NCBI RefSeq assembly: GCF_000063445.1
Contig: NC_009464.1
Span: 620,001 to 684,000 of the forward strand
Direction of reading: 5' to 3'
Length of the DNA stretch: 64,000 bases
From: Methanocella arvoryzae MRE50
GTDB taxonomy: Archaea > Halobacteriota > Methanocellia > Methanocellales > Methanocellaceae
Below the pieces are notes generated by a model. That model made no database searches. It was not told the DNA's origin and saw nothing but the letters and a program-made list of their open reading frames with translations. Below are positions 26,684 through 36,327 of this stretch, one piece after another (the stretch's first letter is position 1; each line of letters opens with the position of its first letter). The translations under genes were made by a program, and so were the position numbers.

Positions 26684-27217
26684 TCACGCCTTCGAAGTGA
26701 TGTATATTCCATCCTGGAACACCCTCGGGTCTCTCTTCCGGATCCGGCAGGCCTGCTCGATGTTTGCTGCAGTCTGGCCCAGGTCCTCTTTGTTGATGCC
26801 CGTGAGGACGACTTTGTCGCCCTGGACGGTGACCTTGGTCTCGCCGACGATGTTCGCGGTACGAGCCTTCCGCTCGCCCAGGAAGTTCCCGATCGTTACT
26901 TTGTCCTTGCCTTCGACCTTCACCTGAATCGGGAAGTGAGCGTAGACAATCTTCATGTGATACTCGTAGCCCTCGGATACGCCCGTCATCATGTTCTTGA
27001 TGTGAGATGCATAGGTACCGACGGTGGCCTTGGTCTGCTTGTCGTCCTTTCCGGTCTCGACAATGACCTTGCCTCCGTCAGTTCTGACGGATATACCCGG
27101 GAACCTGAATTCTCGGGATATCTGCCCCTTCTGACCCTTAGTGGTCAGAGTTGCACCGCTTACAGTGACGGTTACACCCTGGGGAACTTCTATTTCTCTG
27201 ACTTTTTCTGCTGCCAT
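26684..27217 (-). CDS. rpl6: ribosomal protein uL6
   Basis: The 177-residue protein begins MAAEKVREIEVPQGVTVTVS and has the two L6 domains; VKVEGKDKVTIGNFLGERKA is the archaeal hallmark in the second. It binds near the sarcin-ricin loop. Follows rps8 by 17 bases. Confidence 0.97.
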   Translation of the reverse strand: MAAEKVREIEVPQGVTVTVSGATLTTKGQKGQISREFRFPGISVRTDGGKVIVETGKDDKQTKATVGTYASHIKNMMTGVSEGYEYHMKIVYAHFPIQVKVEGKDKVTIGNFLGERKARTANIVGETKVTVQGDKVVLTGINKEDLGQTAANIEQACRIRKRDPRVFQDGIYITSKA

Positions 27218-27234
27218 AATATCCCTCGTGCGTA

Positions 27235-27627
27235 TCAGTAGACGTAAGCCAGGATTTCTCCGCCGATGCCCATCTTAGCAGCGTCGTAGTGAGACATGAC
27301 GCCCTTGGAGGTGGTTAATATCAGCGTGCCGAAGTTCCTCGCGGGAAGATACCTCTTCTCCCACTTTTCCATCTCTGTCTTGCCGACGGCGAACCGCGGC
27401 TTTACGACTCCGCACTTGTTGATCTTTCCGATAAGCTTTACTTTCAGTTGGCCCGCCTTGCCGTTGTCGACAAACTCGAACTCACCGACGTAGCCCTGGT
27501 CCTGCATGACCTTGAGCACGTTGCCGATGATCTTCGAGGCGGGGTCTATTACGCAGTCCGTCTTGCCGGTTGTCTCGGCGTTCTTGATGACGGAGAGTGC
27601 ATTTGCCAGTGGATCCATTAAAACCAT
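27235..27627 (-). CDS. rps8: ribosomal protein uS8
   Basis: The 130 residues start [20 protein letters not shown] and end [20 protein letters not shown]..., matching archaeal S8, a primary 16S rRNA binder. A GAGG eight bases upstream supports the ATG at 27627 over the one three codons later. Confidence 0.97.
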   Translation of the reverse strand: MVLMDPLANALSVIKNAETTGKTDCVIDPASKIIGNVLKVMQDQGYVGEFEFVDNGKAGQLKVKLIGKINKCGVVKPRFAVGKTEMEKWEKRYLPARNFGTLILTTSKGVMSHYDAAKMGIGGEILAYVY

Positions 27628-27637
27628 GATCTCGACC

Positions 27638-27790
27638 TCACTCGTACTTTACGAACCCCATGTCGTGGGCAATCTCTCTGAAGCACTGACGGCATACGTA
27701 AACGCCGTACTTCCGAACGAGACCCTGCTTGCGGCCGCACCTGCGGCACACGTTAGCGCCGGATCCGAACTTTTTGCCGCTCTTCTCCAT
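27638..27790 (-). CDS. rps14: ribosomal protein uS14, zinc form
   Basis: A 50-residue protein starting [20 protein letters not shown]. The four cysteines (CRRC and CRQC) form the zinc ribbon of archaeal S14, and the end [14 protein letters not shown] is typical. Its ATG directly follows the rpl5 stop (TAAATG). It binds the 3' domain of 16S rRNA in the head. Confidence 0.96.
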   Translation of the reverse strand: MEKSGKKFGSGANVCRRCGRKQGLVRKYGVYVCRQCFREIAHDMGFVKYE

Positions 27791-28303
27791 TTACCTGACC
27801 TCCACGCCATAGTTCTTAGACACGTAAGCGATCGAGTCGTCCTTGGTCAGCTTGTGGCCGGACGGGATCTTCTGCTGCTGGATTTTCCTGCGCTTGATCC
27901 TGTAGCCGGGCCTCTCCACGGAGACGATGACATCCATGCCATAGATACCGATCTCGGGGTCGTATTCCATACCCGGGAAATCGGTGTGTTCCTCGATGCC
28001 GAAAGCGAAGTTGCCGTTGTCGTCAAACCTGCTGGCGTCGATCGAGTTCTCGATGATGCCCAGCGCGGTCTTCAGGAAGTTGTCGGCGGCGTCGCCACGC
28101 AGGGTGACCTTGCAGCCGATGGACTCGCCCTTCTTGATGCCGAACCCGGGAAGGGTCCTCTTGGCGACGGTCCTGACGGGCTTCTGGCCAGTGATCTTTT
28201 CCATGATCATCTCGGCATTGTTCAGCTTCTTGCCGGACTCGCCCACGTTCATGTGGACGGTGACTTTCTCAATCCTGGGAGTGAACATGATGTTGTCGCT
28301 CAT
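27791..28303 (-). CDS. rpl5: ribosomal protein uL5
   Basis: The 170 residues begin [20 protein letters not shown] and carry [20 protein letters not shown], typical of archaeal L5, which binds 5S rRNA. The start overlaps the rps4e stop by four bases. Confidence 0.97.
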   Translation of the reverse strand: MSDNIMFTPRIEKVTVHMNVGESGKKLNNAEMIMEKITGQKPVRTVAKRTLPGFGIKKGESIGCKVTLRGDAADNFLKTALGIIENSIDASRFDDNGNFAFGIEEHTDFPGMEYDPEIGIYGMDVIVSVERPGYRIKRRKIQQQKIPSGHKLTKDDSIAYVSKNYGVEVR

Positions 28304-29004
28304 GCCTTAACCCCCTGTACTGCCGGGCTGTCCTTGCCGATGACGAAGACATACTGCTCGATGGTCTCGAAGTCGCCCTCCGGAGTGGTGATGACCACGG
28401 TGTTCGGGGCGCTGCTGCGAACGACCTTGATCTCCTTGACCTTGCCGATCTCGCCCGAGTGCTTGCCTTCGGTAACCATGACCAGGCTGCCTACTGCATA
28501 GGTGAAGTGCTGGTCGATTTTTCTCTCCGGCATCTTGAGGATAACTGAATCCTTCGTCTTGTAGTCGTTGGACGCGATCATCGTCGTGCCGTCGTGCAGG
28601 TTGAGCTGGATCTTGCCGCCCCTGAGCGCAGTCTTATTTACGATCTTGCAGATCTTGGCGGATGCGTCAGTGACGGGCACGAGGTGGAACTTGCCGTCCA
28701 TGCCGATGACCACACGATAGTTGGCGTTGATCGCCGGGATCGAGATGGTGTCGAACATGCCCACGGTGTACCTGTAGTCCTTGCGGACCTTGCCGTCGAC
28801 CAGGACCTTGCCCTCGTGGAGGATCTTCTTGATCTCACTAGTATTGTCAGCTACCTTTAACAGGTCCCTGAGCACGACTACGAGAGGCATGCCGCGCTCC
28901 TCAGAGTGTGCTCCCGGCATGGGCTTGGCGACCCACTTGGAAGTCTTACGGGTGATAGGCCACGTGCGCGGTGCTGCGACCCTCTTTAAATGATTGCCAC
29001 ACAT
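28300..29004 (-). CDS. rps4e: ribosomal protein eS4
   Basis: The 234-residue archaeal/eukaryotic protein starts [20 protein letters not shown], the family start, and has an S4-like RNA-binding domain followed by the central and KOW parts ([20 protein letters not shown]). GAGG nine bases upstream supports the start. Confidence 0.97.
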   Translation of the reverse strand: MCGNHLKRVAAPRTWPITRKTSKWVAKPMPGAHSEERGMPLVVVLRDLLKVADNTSEIKKILHEGKVLVDGKVRKDYRYTVGMFDTISIPAINANYRVVIGMDGKFHLVPVTDASAKICKIVNKTALRGGKIQLNLHDGTTMIASNDYKTKDSVILKMPERKIDQHFTYAVGSLVMVTEGKHSGEIGKVKEIKVVRSSAPNTVVITTPEGDFETIEQYVFVIGKDSPAVQGVKA

Positions 29005-29005
29005 G

Positions 29006-29359
29006 TTATTTCCTCTCCAGTGATGCGACTCTCTTCGGATCGTCGAGGACCAGCTTGGTGATCATCAGGTTGGACGGGTGGATAGGCCTTGCCTCTTCCT
29101 TGCCATCTGCCCTGGCCACGGATACGCCTTCGACGACGACCTTCTCTCTCTTCACATCGATCTCGCGGACCTTACCCTCGGTGCCGGCTGCGTCGCCTCT
29201 CATGACTTTGACGGTGTCGCCGACAATTACACGGGCTGTCCTGCCGTACTTCTTGCTGAGCTCTTCGCTGAGCCTCGCATTGATGAAGTTGCTGCGGACG
29301 TGCTGGGGAGCCTCGTATCTGAATTTTCTCTGCTTTCTCGGCTGTGATGAAGTAACCAT
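29006..29359 (-). CDS. rpl24: ribosomal protein uL24
   Basis: The protein (117 residues) starts MVTSSQPRKQRKFRYEAPQH and contains the KOW motif VIVGDTVKVMRGDAAGTEGK. ATG at 29359 is chosen over 29377 because GAGGTG lies six bases upstream and the family starts here. It is an early 50S assembly protein. Confidence 0.95.
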   Translation of the reverse strand: MVTSSQPRKQRKFRYEAPQHVRSNFINARLSEELSKKYGRTARVIVGDTVKVMRGDAAGTEGKVREIDVKREKVVVEGVSVARADGKEEARPIHPSNLMITKLVLDDPKRVASLERK

Positions 29360-29369
29360 AACGCACACC

Positions 29370-29768
29370 TCACACAATGATCGTGGCGGTCGAGCCGATC
29401 TTGGCGTACCGCTCGGCGACCTCTCTGGCCACCGGGCCCTTGATCTCAGTGCCCTTCGGGTCGTTGTTGTCGTCTACCAGGACGCAGGCGTTGTCCTCGA
29501 AAGAGACACGTAAGCCGCTCGGCCTGCGGTACTCCTTCTTCTGCCTGATCACGACACAGCGTACGATAGTTTTCCTCATCTCAGGGGTGCCCTTCTTGAC
29601 GGAGCCGATGAAGATGTCGCCGATGCCTGCCTTGGGCATACGGTTCTTCCTGCCCCTGTATTTCAGGACGGAGATGACTTCCACCAGCCTTGCGCCAGTG
29701 TTGTCAGCTACCTCGAGCCGGGTTGCGGTGTGGACAGACCTCGGGATCTTTGCCTTAATTGCTCTCAT
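29370..29768 (-). CDS. rpl14: ribosomal protein uL14
   Basis: The 132 residues contain the L14 signature [20 protein letters not shown] and end [20 protein letters not shown]. Its start overlaps the end of rps17 by 14 bases, so translation is likely coupled. Confidence 0.97.
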   Translation of the reverse strand: MRAIKAKIPRSVHTATRLEVADNTGARLVEVISVLKYRGRKNRMPKAGIGDIFIGSVKKGTPEMRKTIVRCVVIRQKKEYRRPSGLRVSFEDNACVLVDDNNDPKGTEIKGPVAREVAERYAKIGSTATIIV

Positions 29769-30090
29769 GTCCAGCCACCTCTACAACTACGAAGGTCTTG
29801 GTCTTGGAGAGCGGCCTGCACTCTGCGATGACCACTTTGTCGCCCTCTTTTGCGTTGATGCAGGGCGGGTTGTGGGCATGGAGCTTAGACCTCCTCTTCT
29901 CGTACCTGTCATACTTCAGGTCACGCTTTAAGTACTCACGGGACACCACTACAGACTTGCTCATCTTGGCGGAGACAACGGTGCCCTCGAAGATCTGTCC
30001 CCTGACAGCCAGGCTGCCATGGAACGGACACTGGGGATCGTTGCACTCGGTCTTGGGTGCCTTCACGTTTAGTCCAATATCTTTCGCCAT
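29755..30090 (-). CDS. rps17: ribosomal protein uS17
   Basis: The 111 residues begin [20 protein letters not shown] with the archaeal extension that contains [10 protein letters not shown], and the OB-fold core [20 protein letters not shown]. Archaeal length. Confidence 0.96.
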   Translation of the reverse strand: MAKDIGLNVKAPKTECNDPQCPFHGSLAVRGQIFEGTVVSAKMSKSVVVSREYLKRDLKYDRYEKRRSKLHAHNPPCINAKEGDKVVIAECRPLSKTKTFVVVEVAGHESN

Positions 30091-30130
30091 TTCTATTCCT
30101 CTTGTATTGCGGGGTTAACCGGTAGACCGG

Positions 30131-30403
30131 TCACTTCCCTTTCCGCCTCTTCTTAGGGATGCGGTTTTCAGGTTGTGATTGTAATAAAGTCCCGAGGACT
30201 CTTACGCGCCGGGAATCCGGAAGCGTGAACACGAAGGTGCAGCACGACTTGGGGACTTTTGCATCGCGCTTGCCAGTATTTATTATGATCATGTTCCGCG
30301 TCTCATCCACCACTTTGCCCGTAAGGACATAGGGAGGTGTTTCCACCTCGACCTTCAATCCTATCAGCTCATGGTAGATGATGTTGTCCGGCGCTATGTC
30401 CAT
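30131..30403 (-). CDS. rnp1: RNase P protein component 1 (Rpp29/Pop4 homologue)
   Basis: The 90 residues start MDIAPDNIIYHELIGLKVEV and show the Sm-like barrel of Rpp29, which helps the RNase P RNA mature tRNA 5' ends. Ends basic (RIPKKRRKGK). The ATG at 30403 fits a leaderless transcript from the TATA box at 30424-30439, about 25 bases upstream; an alternative ATG at 30421 would lie inside that box's spacing. Confidence 0.93.
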   Translation of the reverse strand: MDIAPDNIIYHELIGLKVEVETPPYVLTGKVVDETRNMIIINTGKRDAKVPKSCCTFVFTLPDSRRVRVLGTLLQSQPENRIPKKRRKGK

Positions 30404-30423
30404 ATCACAACCCCTGCTCATAC

Positions 30424-30479
30424 ATTTATATTTTTCCTCAAGCAGGGGTCCCCCTGCGCTCAGATTTATATTTTTCCTC
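30424..30479 (-). promoter_or_regulatory. two tandem internal promoters before rnp1
   Basis: The 16-bp GAGGAAAAATATAAAT on the minus strand occurs at 30439-30424 and again at 30479-30464, exactly 40 bp apart. Each contains a good archaeal TATA box. Both copies are also neighboured by an AGCAGGGGT-type sequence, so the whole 40-bp unit seems duplicated. The nearer box would give a leaderless rnp1 mRNA. Confidence 0.7.
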
Positions 30480-30493
30480 TGTCAGAGCAGGGG

Positions 30494-30799
30494 TTATTTA
30501 ACGTCGATCGATTCGGCAGCATAGCCAATGGACTCCAGGATCTCCCTCACTTTTTCCTTGTGATCGCCCTGGAGCTCGATGGTCTGCTGCTTGATAGTGC
30601 CGCCGCAGGCGCATTTGGCCTTCAGGAGGCTCGAAAGCTCCTTCAGGTCGATGCTCTTGTCGTCGATACCATCGATGATCGTCGCCATTTTACCGAAGCG
30701 TCTCTTATCAGTCGTTATTCGGACTCGCTGGGATTCCTTGACGATTTCTTCGCATACGCAAAGATCGTCAGGCAGGCCACACTTGTCACAGACCGACAC
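30494..30799 (-). CDS. translation initiation factor aIF1 (SUI1 family)
   Basis: The 101 residues contain the SUI1 fold: RVRITTDKRRFGKMATIIDG and LLKAKCACGGTIKQQTIELQ. The N-terminus carries a short CDKCGLPDDLCVCE segment with two CxxC-like pairs that could bind zinc. It promotes start-codon selection. It lies between rpl29 and rnp1, a normal place for it in this group. Confidence 0.95.
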   Translation of the reverse strand: MSVCDKCGLPDDLCVCEEIVKESQRVRITTDKRRFGKMATIIDGIDDKSIDLKELSSLLKAKCACGGTIKQQTIELQGDHKEKVREILESIGYAAESIDVK

Positions 30800-30800
30800 T

Positions 30801-31016
30801 TTAACGCTTCATCTCCTTCTGCTTTTTCTCCTGCTTGATGGTCAGGATGCGAGCGATGGTCCTGCGAAGTTCCCGGATCCTGCCCGGGTTCTCCGGCGCA
30901 CCGCCGGTCGCGGAGATCGCGTGCTGCTTCAGGAGGTCGTTGCGCAGGTCCTTGAGCTGCTTGTCAAGTTCCTTGTCGCTCATGCCTCTGATTTCCTTAG
31001 CTCTGAGAATCGCCAT
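30801..31016 (-). CDS. rpl29: ribosomal protein uL29
   Basis: The 71-residue helical protein starts [20 protein letters not shown] and ends [19 protein letters not shown]. It overlaps the end of rps3 by 20 bases. L29 lies at the exit tunnel near the SRP binding site. Confidence 0.95.
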   Translation of the reverse strand: MAILRAKEIRGMSDKELDKQLKDLRNDLLKQHAISATGGAPENPGRIRELRRTIARILTIKQEKKQKEMKR

Positions 31017-31836
31017 CGGTCTTCACCACCTTTTTCTTCGGCTGCTTCTTCGCGGCCGCTGCCTTCTCATCGCCCTCGGCGCCCTCGGGCGTTACGGCCT
31101 CGGCGGCCTCCGACTCGGCGATGATCTTCTCGACCTCTGCAGCGGTAGACTCGGCCGGGGCCGGGACTGCTGCTGCCTCCTTCGCGGGCTCGGCGCCTGC
31201 TGCGGGAGACTTCTTCTCGGCCGGAGCGGGTGCTGCGGCCTGTGCCGCCTCGATCGTGATCTGGTCAGGGAGCACTGCCTCGGGGGGCATGATCCTGACT
31301 TTGACGCCGATGATGCCTAATTTCTTCTTAGCCCTGGCGTAGCCGACGTCCACGAGCTCCTCGACGGGCTTGCCGCAGTGCTTGATGTAGCCTGCGATAA
31401 ACTTCTCGCGGCGCTTCCTCGCGCCAGTCAGCTTGCCTGCGATGATGACTTCGCAGCCCATGGCTCCGGAGTCCATGATCCTCTGCAGGGTGGACTGTCC
31501 GGCCTTACGGAAGTACCAGCCTCTCTCGAGAGCGTTGGCCAGCCTGGTCGCCATCATCTGGGCGTTCAGCTCAGGCTTCTTGACTTCCTGCACATCGATC
31601 TGCGGGTTGTCCATCTTGAACCGCATGTCCATTTCCTTGGTGTACCTGCGGATGGACTTACCAGCCTTTCCAATGATCATTCCCGGCTTCTCGGCCTTGA
31701 GGGTGATCTGAGTGCCCATAGGGGTCCTGTTGATCTCCATGCCGCCGTATCCGGCGCGCTCGAGCTTCTCCAGGAAGTACTCGTCGACCATGGCCTTCTT
31801 GAAGCCCTCTTGTACGAATTTCTTCTCAATCGCCAA
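30997..31836 (-). CDS. rps3: ribosomal protein uS3 with acidic tail
   Basis: The S3 core (residues 1 to about 200) starts [20 protein letters not shown] and has the KH motif [20 protein letters not shown]. After it comes a tail of about 75 residues, Ala/Glu/Pro-rich and then Lys-rich ([17 protein letters not shown]). Archaeal S3 tails vary; this one is long. Confidence 0.96.
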   Translation of the reverse strand: MAIEKKFVQEGFKKAMVDEYFLEKLERAGYGGMEINRTPMGTQITLKAEKPGMIIGKAGKSIRRYTKEMDMRFKMDNPQIDVQEVKKPELNAQMMATRLANALERGWYFRKAGQSTLQRIMDSGAMGCEVIIAGKLTGARKRREKFIAGYIKHCGKPVEELVDVGYARAKKKLGIIGVKVRIMPPEAVLPDQITIEAAQAAAPAPAEKKSPAAGAEPAKEAAAVPAPAESTAAEVEKIIAESEAAEAVTPEGAEGDEKAAAAKKQPKKKVVKTDGDSQS

Positions 31837-31837
31837 T

Positions 31838-32299
31838 CTAACGCACCTCTCCGATAACTACCTCTACCGTCACGAGCTCGATGTTCCATGCGGTAGCCCT
31901 GCCCATTGCGCGGGGCATGATGCCCTGGATCACACGGCCCTTCTTGGAGGTCGAGTGGATGATGCGCATGTTTTCAGTCTCGAGGCCCTTGTACTCTGCG
32001 TTCGCTTCCGCGTGCTTGAGCAGCTTCAGGATCTCGGTGCTCGCCTTGACCGGGTACCGGCCGCTGGGCCAGCCCGACTGGTGGCGCTTGTGGCCGACGT
32101 TCCTGGCGTGCTGCTTGAAAGGCACCGACCTCTTCTTGTCGATGACATCCTGCAGGTACGTTTTCGCGGCGCTGAGCTTCATTCCGCGGATCTGCCTGCA
32201 GATTTCCTGGCAGTGCTTGGGCGAGACGTTGATCTCGTAGGCCATCGCCTTGGCGGTGGTGGCCGGGTCAAATTCTGCTGTGTATCCAACTTTCGACAT
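31838..32299 (-). CDS. rpl22: ribosomal protein uL22
   Basis: The 153 residues start [20 protein letters not shown] and end with the L22 beta hairpin and tip ([20 protein letters not shown]). It lines the exit tunnel. One base separates it from rps3. Confidence 0.97.
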   Translation of the reverse strand: MSKVGYTAEFDPATTAKAMAYEINVSPKHCQEICRQIRGMKLSAAKTYLQDVIDKKRSVPFKQHARNVGHKRHQSGWPSGRYPVKASTEILKLLKHAEANAEYKGLETENMRIIHSTSKKGRVIQGIMPRAMGRATAWNIELVTVEVVIGEVR

Positions 32300-32311
32300 C
32301 TACGTCACTCC

Positions 32312-32734
32312 TTATTTCAGCGGCACGTACTTGCTGCCTCTGGTTGCACCGATACCTGCGGAACCGTGCGACACGCTGTGGCGGGTCAGGGCGAATTCTC
32401 CCAGGTAGTGCCCGACCATTTCGGGCGTGGTCTCGACTGCCTTCCATTCCTTGCCGTTGTGGATCTCGAACGTTACGCCGACCATTTCCGGGAGAATGAT
32501 CATGTCTCTCAGGTGAGTCTTGATCTTGGTTTCTCCGGCCTTGACGGCGTTGAGCAGCTTCTGGTGCTCCTCGCCGAACTCCCTCTTGATCTTCCGCCTC
32601 TGGCGGGCGGGCAGGAGAGCGGCGACCTGGTTCATGTCCAGCTTCTTCATTTCGGCGATGGTCAGACCCCGGTAGGTGAACTCTTCCTTCCTCTTCGGGA
32701 GCCTGCCAGCCTGCTTCGACTGTTTAGATACCAT
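32312..32734 (-). CDS. rps19: ribosomal protein uS19
   Basis: The protein starts [20 protein letters not shown]; the conserved C-terminal half contains [21 protein letters not shown] prefer the ATG at 32734 because GAGGAG lies nine bases upstream, whereas it abuts the ATG at 32743. Confidence 0.95.
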   Translation of the reverse strand: MVSKQSKQAGRLPKRKEEFTYRGLTIAEMKKLDMNQVAALLPARQRRKIKREFGEEHQKLLNAVKAGETKIKTHLRDMIILPEMVGVTFEIHNGKEWKAVETTPEMVGHYLGEFALTRHSVSHGSAGIGATRGSKYVPLK

Positions 32735-32765
32735 TAATTTCATCTCCTCTATGGCCTAGACCAGC

Positions 32766-33482
32766 TTAGTGGCCAACGCCAGTCCTTCTCGCTGCGATGC
32801 TTCCTACCTTTCTGCCAGGCGGGGTGTTCCTGCTGACCGTCTTGGGCCTGCCGGGGTGCTGCCTGCCGCCGCCACCGAACGGGTGGTCGACTGCGTTCAT
32901 GGCCACACCACGGACAACGGGCCACTTGGTAGCCTTGTTGGCCATCTTGTACCACTTGTTGCCTGCGCGAACGAAGGGCTTCTCAGTCCTGCCGCCGCCG
33001 GCCACTACTCCGATAGTTGCCCTGCACTTCGGGTTGAGCCTCTTGATCTCGCCCGAAGGCATCTGGACTACGGTCTTCTTGCCCTCGTGAGCCACGATGA
33101 TCGCGTAGACGCCCGATGAGCGTGCGAACGCGCCGCCGTCGCCCGGCTGCGACTCGATGTTGCAGATAGCGCAGCCTTCCGGGATCTCGCTCAGGGGGAG
33201 CGTGTTGCCCGGCTTGATCTCTGCCGAGATGCCGCAGGCGATCTTGTCGCCGACACCGACACCCTCGGGAGCCAGGATGAGCCTCTCTTCGCCGTTGCCG
33301 AACTTGACACGGATGATGGGGCAGTTCCTGGCCGGGTCGTGGACGACCTCGGTGATGATACCCTCGATGGTCTCGTCGCCGAAGGTCTTGATGTGCTCCA
33401 GGTCCGCCTTGAACCTGCTAGAGGTAGCCCTGTAGGTCGGGGAGCCTTTACCTCTGTTCTGTGACATTAATCGCTTTCCCAT
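32766..33482 (-). CDS. rpl2: ribosomal protein uL2
   Basis: The 238-residue protein starts MGKRLMSQNRGKGSPTYRAT and carries the peptidyl-transferase region VRGVAMNAVDHPFGGGGRQH with the essential His. ATG at 33482 follows GGAGG with seven bases of spacing. Confidence 0.97.
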   Translation of the reverse strand: MGKRLMSQNRGKGSPTYRATSSRFKADLEHIKTFGDETIEGIITEVVHDPARNCPIIRVKFGNGEERLILAPEGVGVGDKIACGISAEIKPGNTLPLSEIPEGCAICNIESQPGDGGAFARSSGVYAIIVAHEGKKTVVQMPSGEIKRLNPKCRATIGVVAGGGRTEKPFVRAGNKWYKMANKATKWPVVRGVAMNAVDHPFGGGGRQHPGRPKTVSRNTPPGRKVGSIAARRTGVGH

Positions 33483-33504
33483 AATCAAACCTCCACAGGC
33501 GGGT

Positions 33505-33753
33505 TTAGAATACTCCTAGACGGCTGGCGATCTCTTCAGCCCGGTTCTCGGGGCTGAGGGTAACTACAGCCTTCTTGCCTCCACGTGCGGTGATCTGGGT
33601 CGTGACCTTGACTACCTTCACGTTGTACATTTCCTCGATGGCCTTCTTGATCTGGGGCTTGGTGGCCCTCATGTCGACCATGAACTGGAGAGTGTTGTTC
33701 TTGTCCAGGGACAGGGTCGCCTTTTCTGTGATGAACGGGTACTTGATAATCAT
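33505..33753 (-). CDS. rpl23: ribosomal protein uL23
   Basis: The 82-residue protein (MIIKYPFITEKATLSLDKNN) is the archaeal short L23, with IKKAIEEMYNVKVVKVTTQI near the middle. It lies at the exit tunnel and contacts SRP. Start overlaps rpl4 stop by four bases. Confidence 0.96.
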   Translation of the reverse strand: MIIKYPFITEKATLSLDKNNTLQFMVDMRATKPQIKKAIEEMYNVKVVKVTTQITARGGKKAVVTLSPENRAEEIASRLGVF

Positions 33754-34511
33754 TCTTCGCCAGCCTCCGTCAGAAGCTTCATAGCGCCCTCAGTCCACAG
33801 CGTCAGGCGGCCTGCCTGGGTGCCCGGAGCGAGCATTTCGACGTTCAGCTCATCCAGAGTTGCGACGTCAACGCCCGGGATGTTCCTGGCGGCGAGCTTG
33901 ATGCCGTTGTCCTCGGCGATGACGATGAGAAGGCCTACCTTCTTCTTGTACTGCCTGCCCCTCATCTTGCCCTTGCCTGCGCGGACAGTCTTCTGCTTGG
34001 ACCTCGCGAGGTCTGCGGCAAAGCCGAGCGCGGTTAAGAGCTCCATTACTTCGCTGGTCTTCTTCAACGACTCGATCTCGCTGTCGACCACTACGGGCAG
34101 AGCGCCCTCGTACTTGTAGCCGCGAGCCTTGACGAGCTCGGGGTTGGTGGTGGCTGCGACAGCAGAGCGGATTGCCTTGATGCGCTCCTTGTCGTTGATC
34201 TTCTCAGTGTAGATCCTTAACGGGTTAGGTCCGTGAGATGCACGGCCGCCCCTTGCGTGCGGAACTACTGCTGCGCGGCTGCCGTTGGCAAGCCTTGGCA
34301 CCTGTGCTGCGCCTCTGCCGCTGCCCCAGGAGTGCTTCTTTGCCGAGGAGAGCGTGCCTGCGGTCCTGTCCGGGCCGTACGGCTGCAGCCTGTTTGCCTG
34401 CGCTGCGAGCACCGCTTTCTTGATGATGTCCGGCCTGTACTCTTCGTTGAATACGGCGGGAACGGTGATTGCGGACTTCTTGCCGGATTTGCTAAGTATA
34501 GTTACTTCCAT
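33750..34511 (-). CDS. rpl4: ribosomal protein uL4
   Basis: The 253 residues start MEVTILSKSGKKSAITVPAV and have the internal loop with RTAGTLSSAKKHSWGSGRGA. GGAGG eight bases upstream supports the start. Autogenous control, known for bacterial L4, cannot be judged here. Confidence 0.97.
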   Translation of the reverse strand: MEVTILSKSGKKSAITVPAVFNEEYRPDIIKKAVLAAQANRLQPYGPDRTAGTLSSAKKHSWGSGRGAAQVPRLANGSRAAVVPHARGGRASHGPNPLRIYTEKINDKERIKAIRSAVAATTNPELVKARGYKYEGALPVVVDSEIESLKKTSEVMELLTALGFAADLARSKQKTVRAGKGKMRGRQYKKKVGLLIVIAEDNGIKLAARNIPGVDVATLDELNVEMLAPGTQAGRLTLWTEGAMKLLTEAGEE

Positions 34512-34527
34512 CTCTTGGTCCTCCAGG

Positions 34528-35541
34528 TTAGCCCATCTTGGACTGAGTGCTCAGGTACGTGATCTCGGGTGCCTGCTTCGGCATGTTCTTGGGCCTTACT
34601 GCGGGCCTGATCCTGACCATTCTCTTGACCGGTCCGGGAATGCTGCCCTTCAGCATGATGTAGTCGTTCCTGATCAGACCGTAGTGCAGGAAACCACCAG
34701 CGGGAGTGATCTCTTCGGCCTTGTCGCCCATCTTGAGGATCCTCTTGTTGTACTCGGTCCTCTGGTGGTAGCCAGTCTGACCCAGCTGCGGGACCTGCCA
34801 CCTGATGCGGTGCGGGTTCCACGGGCCGAGGTTACCGACGTGCCTCTTTTTGCCAGTGCGGGCGTGCTTCCTCTTCTGGGTAGCGATGCCCCACCTGACG
34901 ACAGGACCCTGGGTACCATAACCCTTGGTGATGGCCGAGACGTCGACCAGTTCGCCCGGTGCGAAGACATCCTTGATGCCGACGGCCTTACCCATGAGCG
35001 ACTTAGCGAACTCGAACCTCTTAGCCATGTCGCCACCGGCGATCCGGTTCTCCATGAGCTCGGGGACCTTCTTGGGAATACCCGAAACTTCAGAAGTGAG
35101 CGTTACAGTCATGACGCGCAGATCTGCGACTACACCCTTCTTGACGAGCTCTGCGATCTTCGCGAGCTGCTCGTCGGTCTTGTAGCCGTTCTTGGGCAGG
35201 TGGGTGAGCGACTCGAGCATCTTGAGGTCGCTGATCCATGCCTCGCCGATGACCTTCTTGCCGTACGGGCTGTCATCGTAGACACGGATACCTGCTACGT
35301 GCATCTGCGGCGCTTCGACGATCGTGACCGGGACGGAGATCTCCATACCCTCGGTCGCGCTGTGCGGCCTGTCATCAACCATTACAATGTGAGACATTCC
35401 GGCCTTGAATCCGACAAATCCCTGAATCTTTGGCTGGTCGCCAAGCTCTGCCCAGTTTCTCATCTTGGGCTTCTGGCTTCGCGCCCTTACCCTCGGGCTG
35501 TACCCGAGAGATCCACGCCTTGGTGCGTGTGCGTGTCCCAT
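34528..35541 (-). CDS. rpl3: ribosomal protein uL3
   Basis: First gene of the long operon. The 337 residues start MGHAHAPRRGSLGYSPRVRA, and the L3 segment KGYGTQGPVVRWGIATQKRK is present. GGAGG ten bases before the ATG at 35541 confirms the start; the frame continues upstream but without L3 homology. A TATA box lies about 790 bases upstream, implying a very long leader or a separate RNA. Confidence 0.96.
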   Translation of the reverse strand: MGHAHAPRRGSLGYSPRVRARSQKPKMRNWAELGDQPKIQGFVGFKAGMSHIVMVDDRPHSATEGMEISVPVTIVEAPQMHVAGIRVYDDSPYGKKVIGEAWISDLKMLESLTHLPKNGYKTDEQLAKIAELVKKGVVADLRVMTVTLTSEVSGIPKKVPELMENRIAGGDMAKRFEFAKSLMGKAVGIKDVFAPGELVDVSAITKGYGTQGPVVRWGIATQKRKHARTGKKRHVGNLGPWNPHRIRWQVPQLGQTGYHQRTEYNKRILKMGDKAEEITPAGGFLHYGLIRNDYIMLKGSIPGPVKRMVRIRPAVRPKNMPKQAPEITYLSTQSKMG

Positions 35542-36308
35542 TTTAGATTTTCCTCCTATGTTAGGGAATAGGCTCTGGCTTAGACATTCGCCAGGTATCA
35601 TGCTGCCATAGAGCAGATACTTACGCTGTAATACCCCTCCCGCCTGCCAGGTGAAGAAGCTGGAAAAAGGCTTCTCCGTGCGTACCGTGGATGGCACCTG
35701 ACACACTCAGGTGGAGTATTCACCACGTAAACTGGAATAATCTTGAAGTTGGTTGTGTTCCTTCGTGTTTTGGAGTATGGCGTCCTTCGGACGAGAGGGC
35801 TAAAGCCTGGCGCGGCGACCTTATCCCATTATATCGCTATCTCGAGCAGCCATACAGGCTACCCTTAAGCCATCGGTCTCCGCCGGCGCTTCGCGCTGAT
35901 ATCCCTTCCCCGGAATGCCACGCTTATTCACGCTGGACTCAATGTAATACTTGGTCTTCGCGAACAGATCCTGACTCAACTGCGTTTCATATGTGAATGG
36001 GCTAACTTACTCGTTCATCGAGTAAGCTATCGACCCTGACGCGTTAGTCAGCTCCGACTCTGGTCACAATACCTTCACGGTATTCCGATCAGTACAAGGC
36101 TACGATATACGTGCGCCGAGAAGGCTCATATGCCGAAGAGACATCCTATGTGAAAGCCTGATAAAGAGGAATACTTACTGGCGTGCATCTGCGAGGTGAT
36201 CAGCCCCGGTATACGCCGATTTTTTCCGTCTTCAGGTTTTGGCTGTCAGGATGAGTCCGGATATAAGTGCCCTTCCACGGGTGACACTCACATAGTCCTC
36301 ATACTTGG
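35542..36308 (-). other. hairpin-rich non-coding stretch ahead of rpl3, possible structured RNA
   Basis: About 770 bp without a credible gene between the rpl3 start and a strong TATA box. The minus strand contains many short, perfect hairpins: CTTACTCG/CGAGTAAG (36026-36006), AATACC/GGTATT (36084-36068), CTGAC/GTCAG (36051-36036), GCGC/GCGC with a GAA loop (35896-35886), and CGTCC/GGACG with a GAA loop (35793-35781). I compared it mentally with RNase P RNA, group II introns and tRNAs and found none of their core motifs. It could be a long mRNA leader or an independent RNA. Confidence 0.5.
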
Positions 36309-36327
36309 GACTTAGAATTGTAATTAT

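Noticed and set aside
36241-36300. Hammerhead ribozyme-like GGATGAGTCCGG
   Set aside because: The conserved CUGAUGA and GAAA core segments are not both present.
35691-36302. RNase P RNA or group II intron in the rpl3 upstream region
   Set aside because: The core motifs of archaeal RNase P RNA and intron domain V could not be found on either strand.
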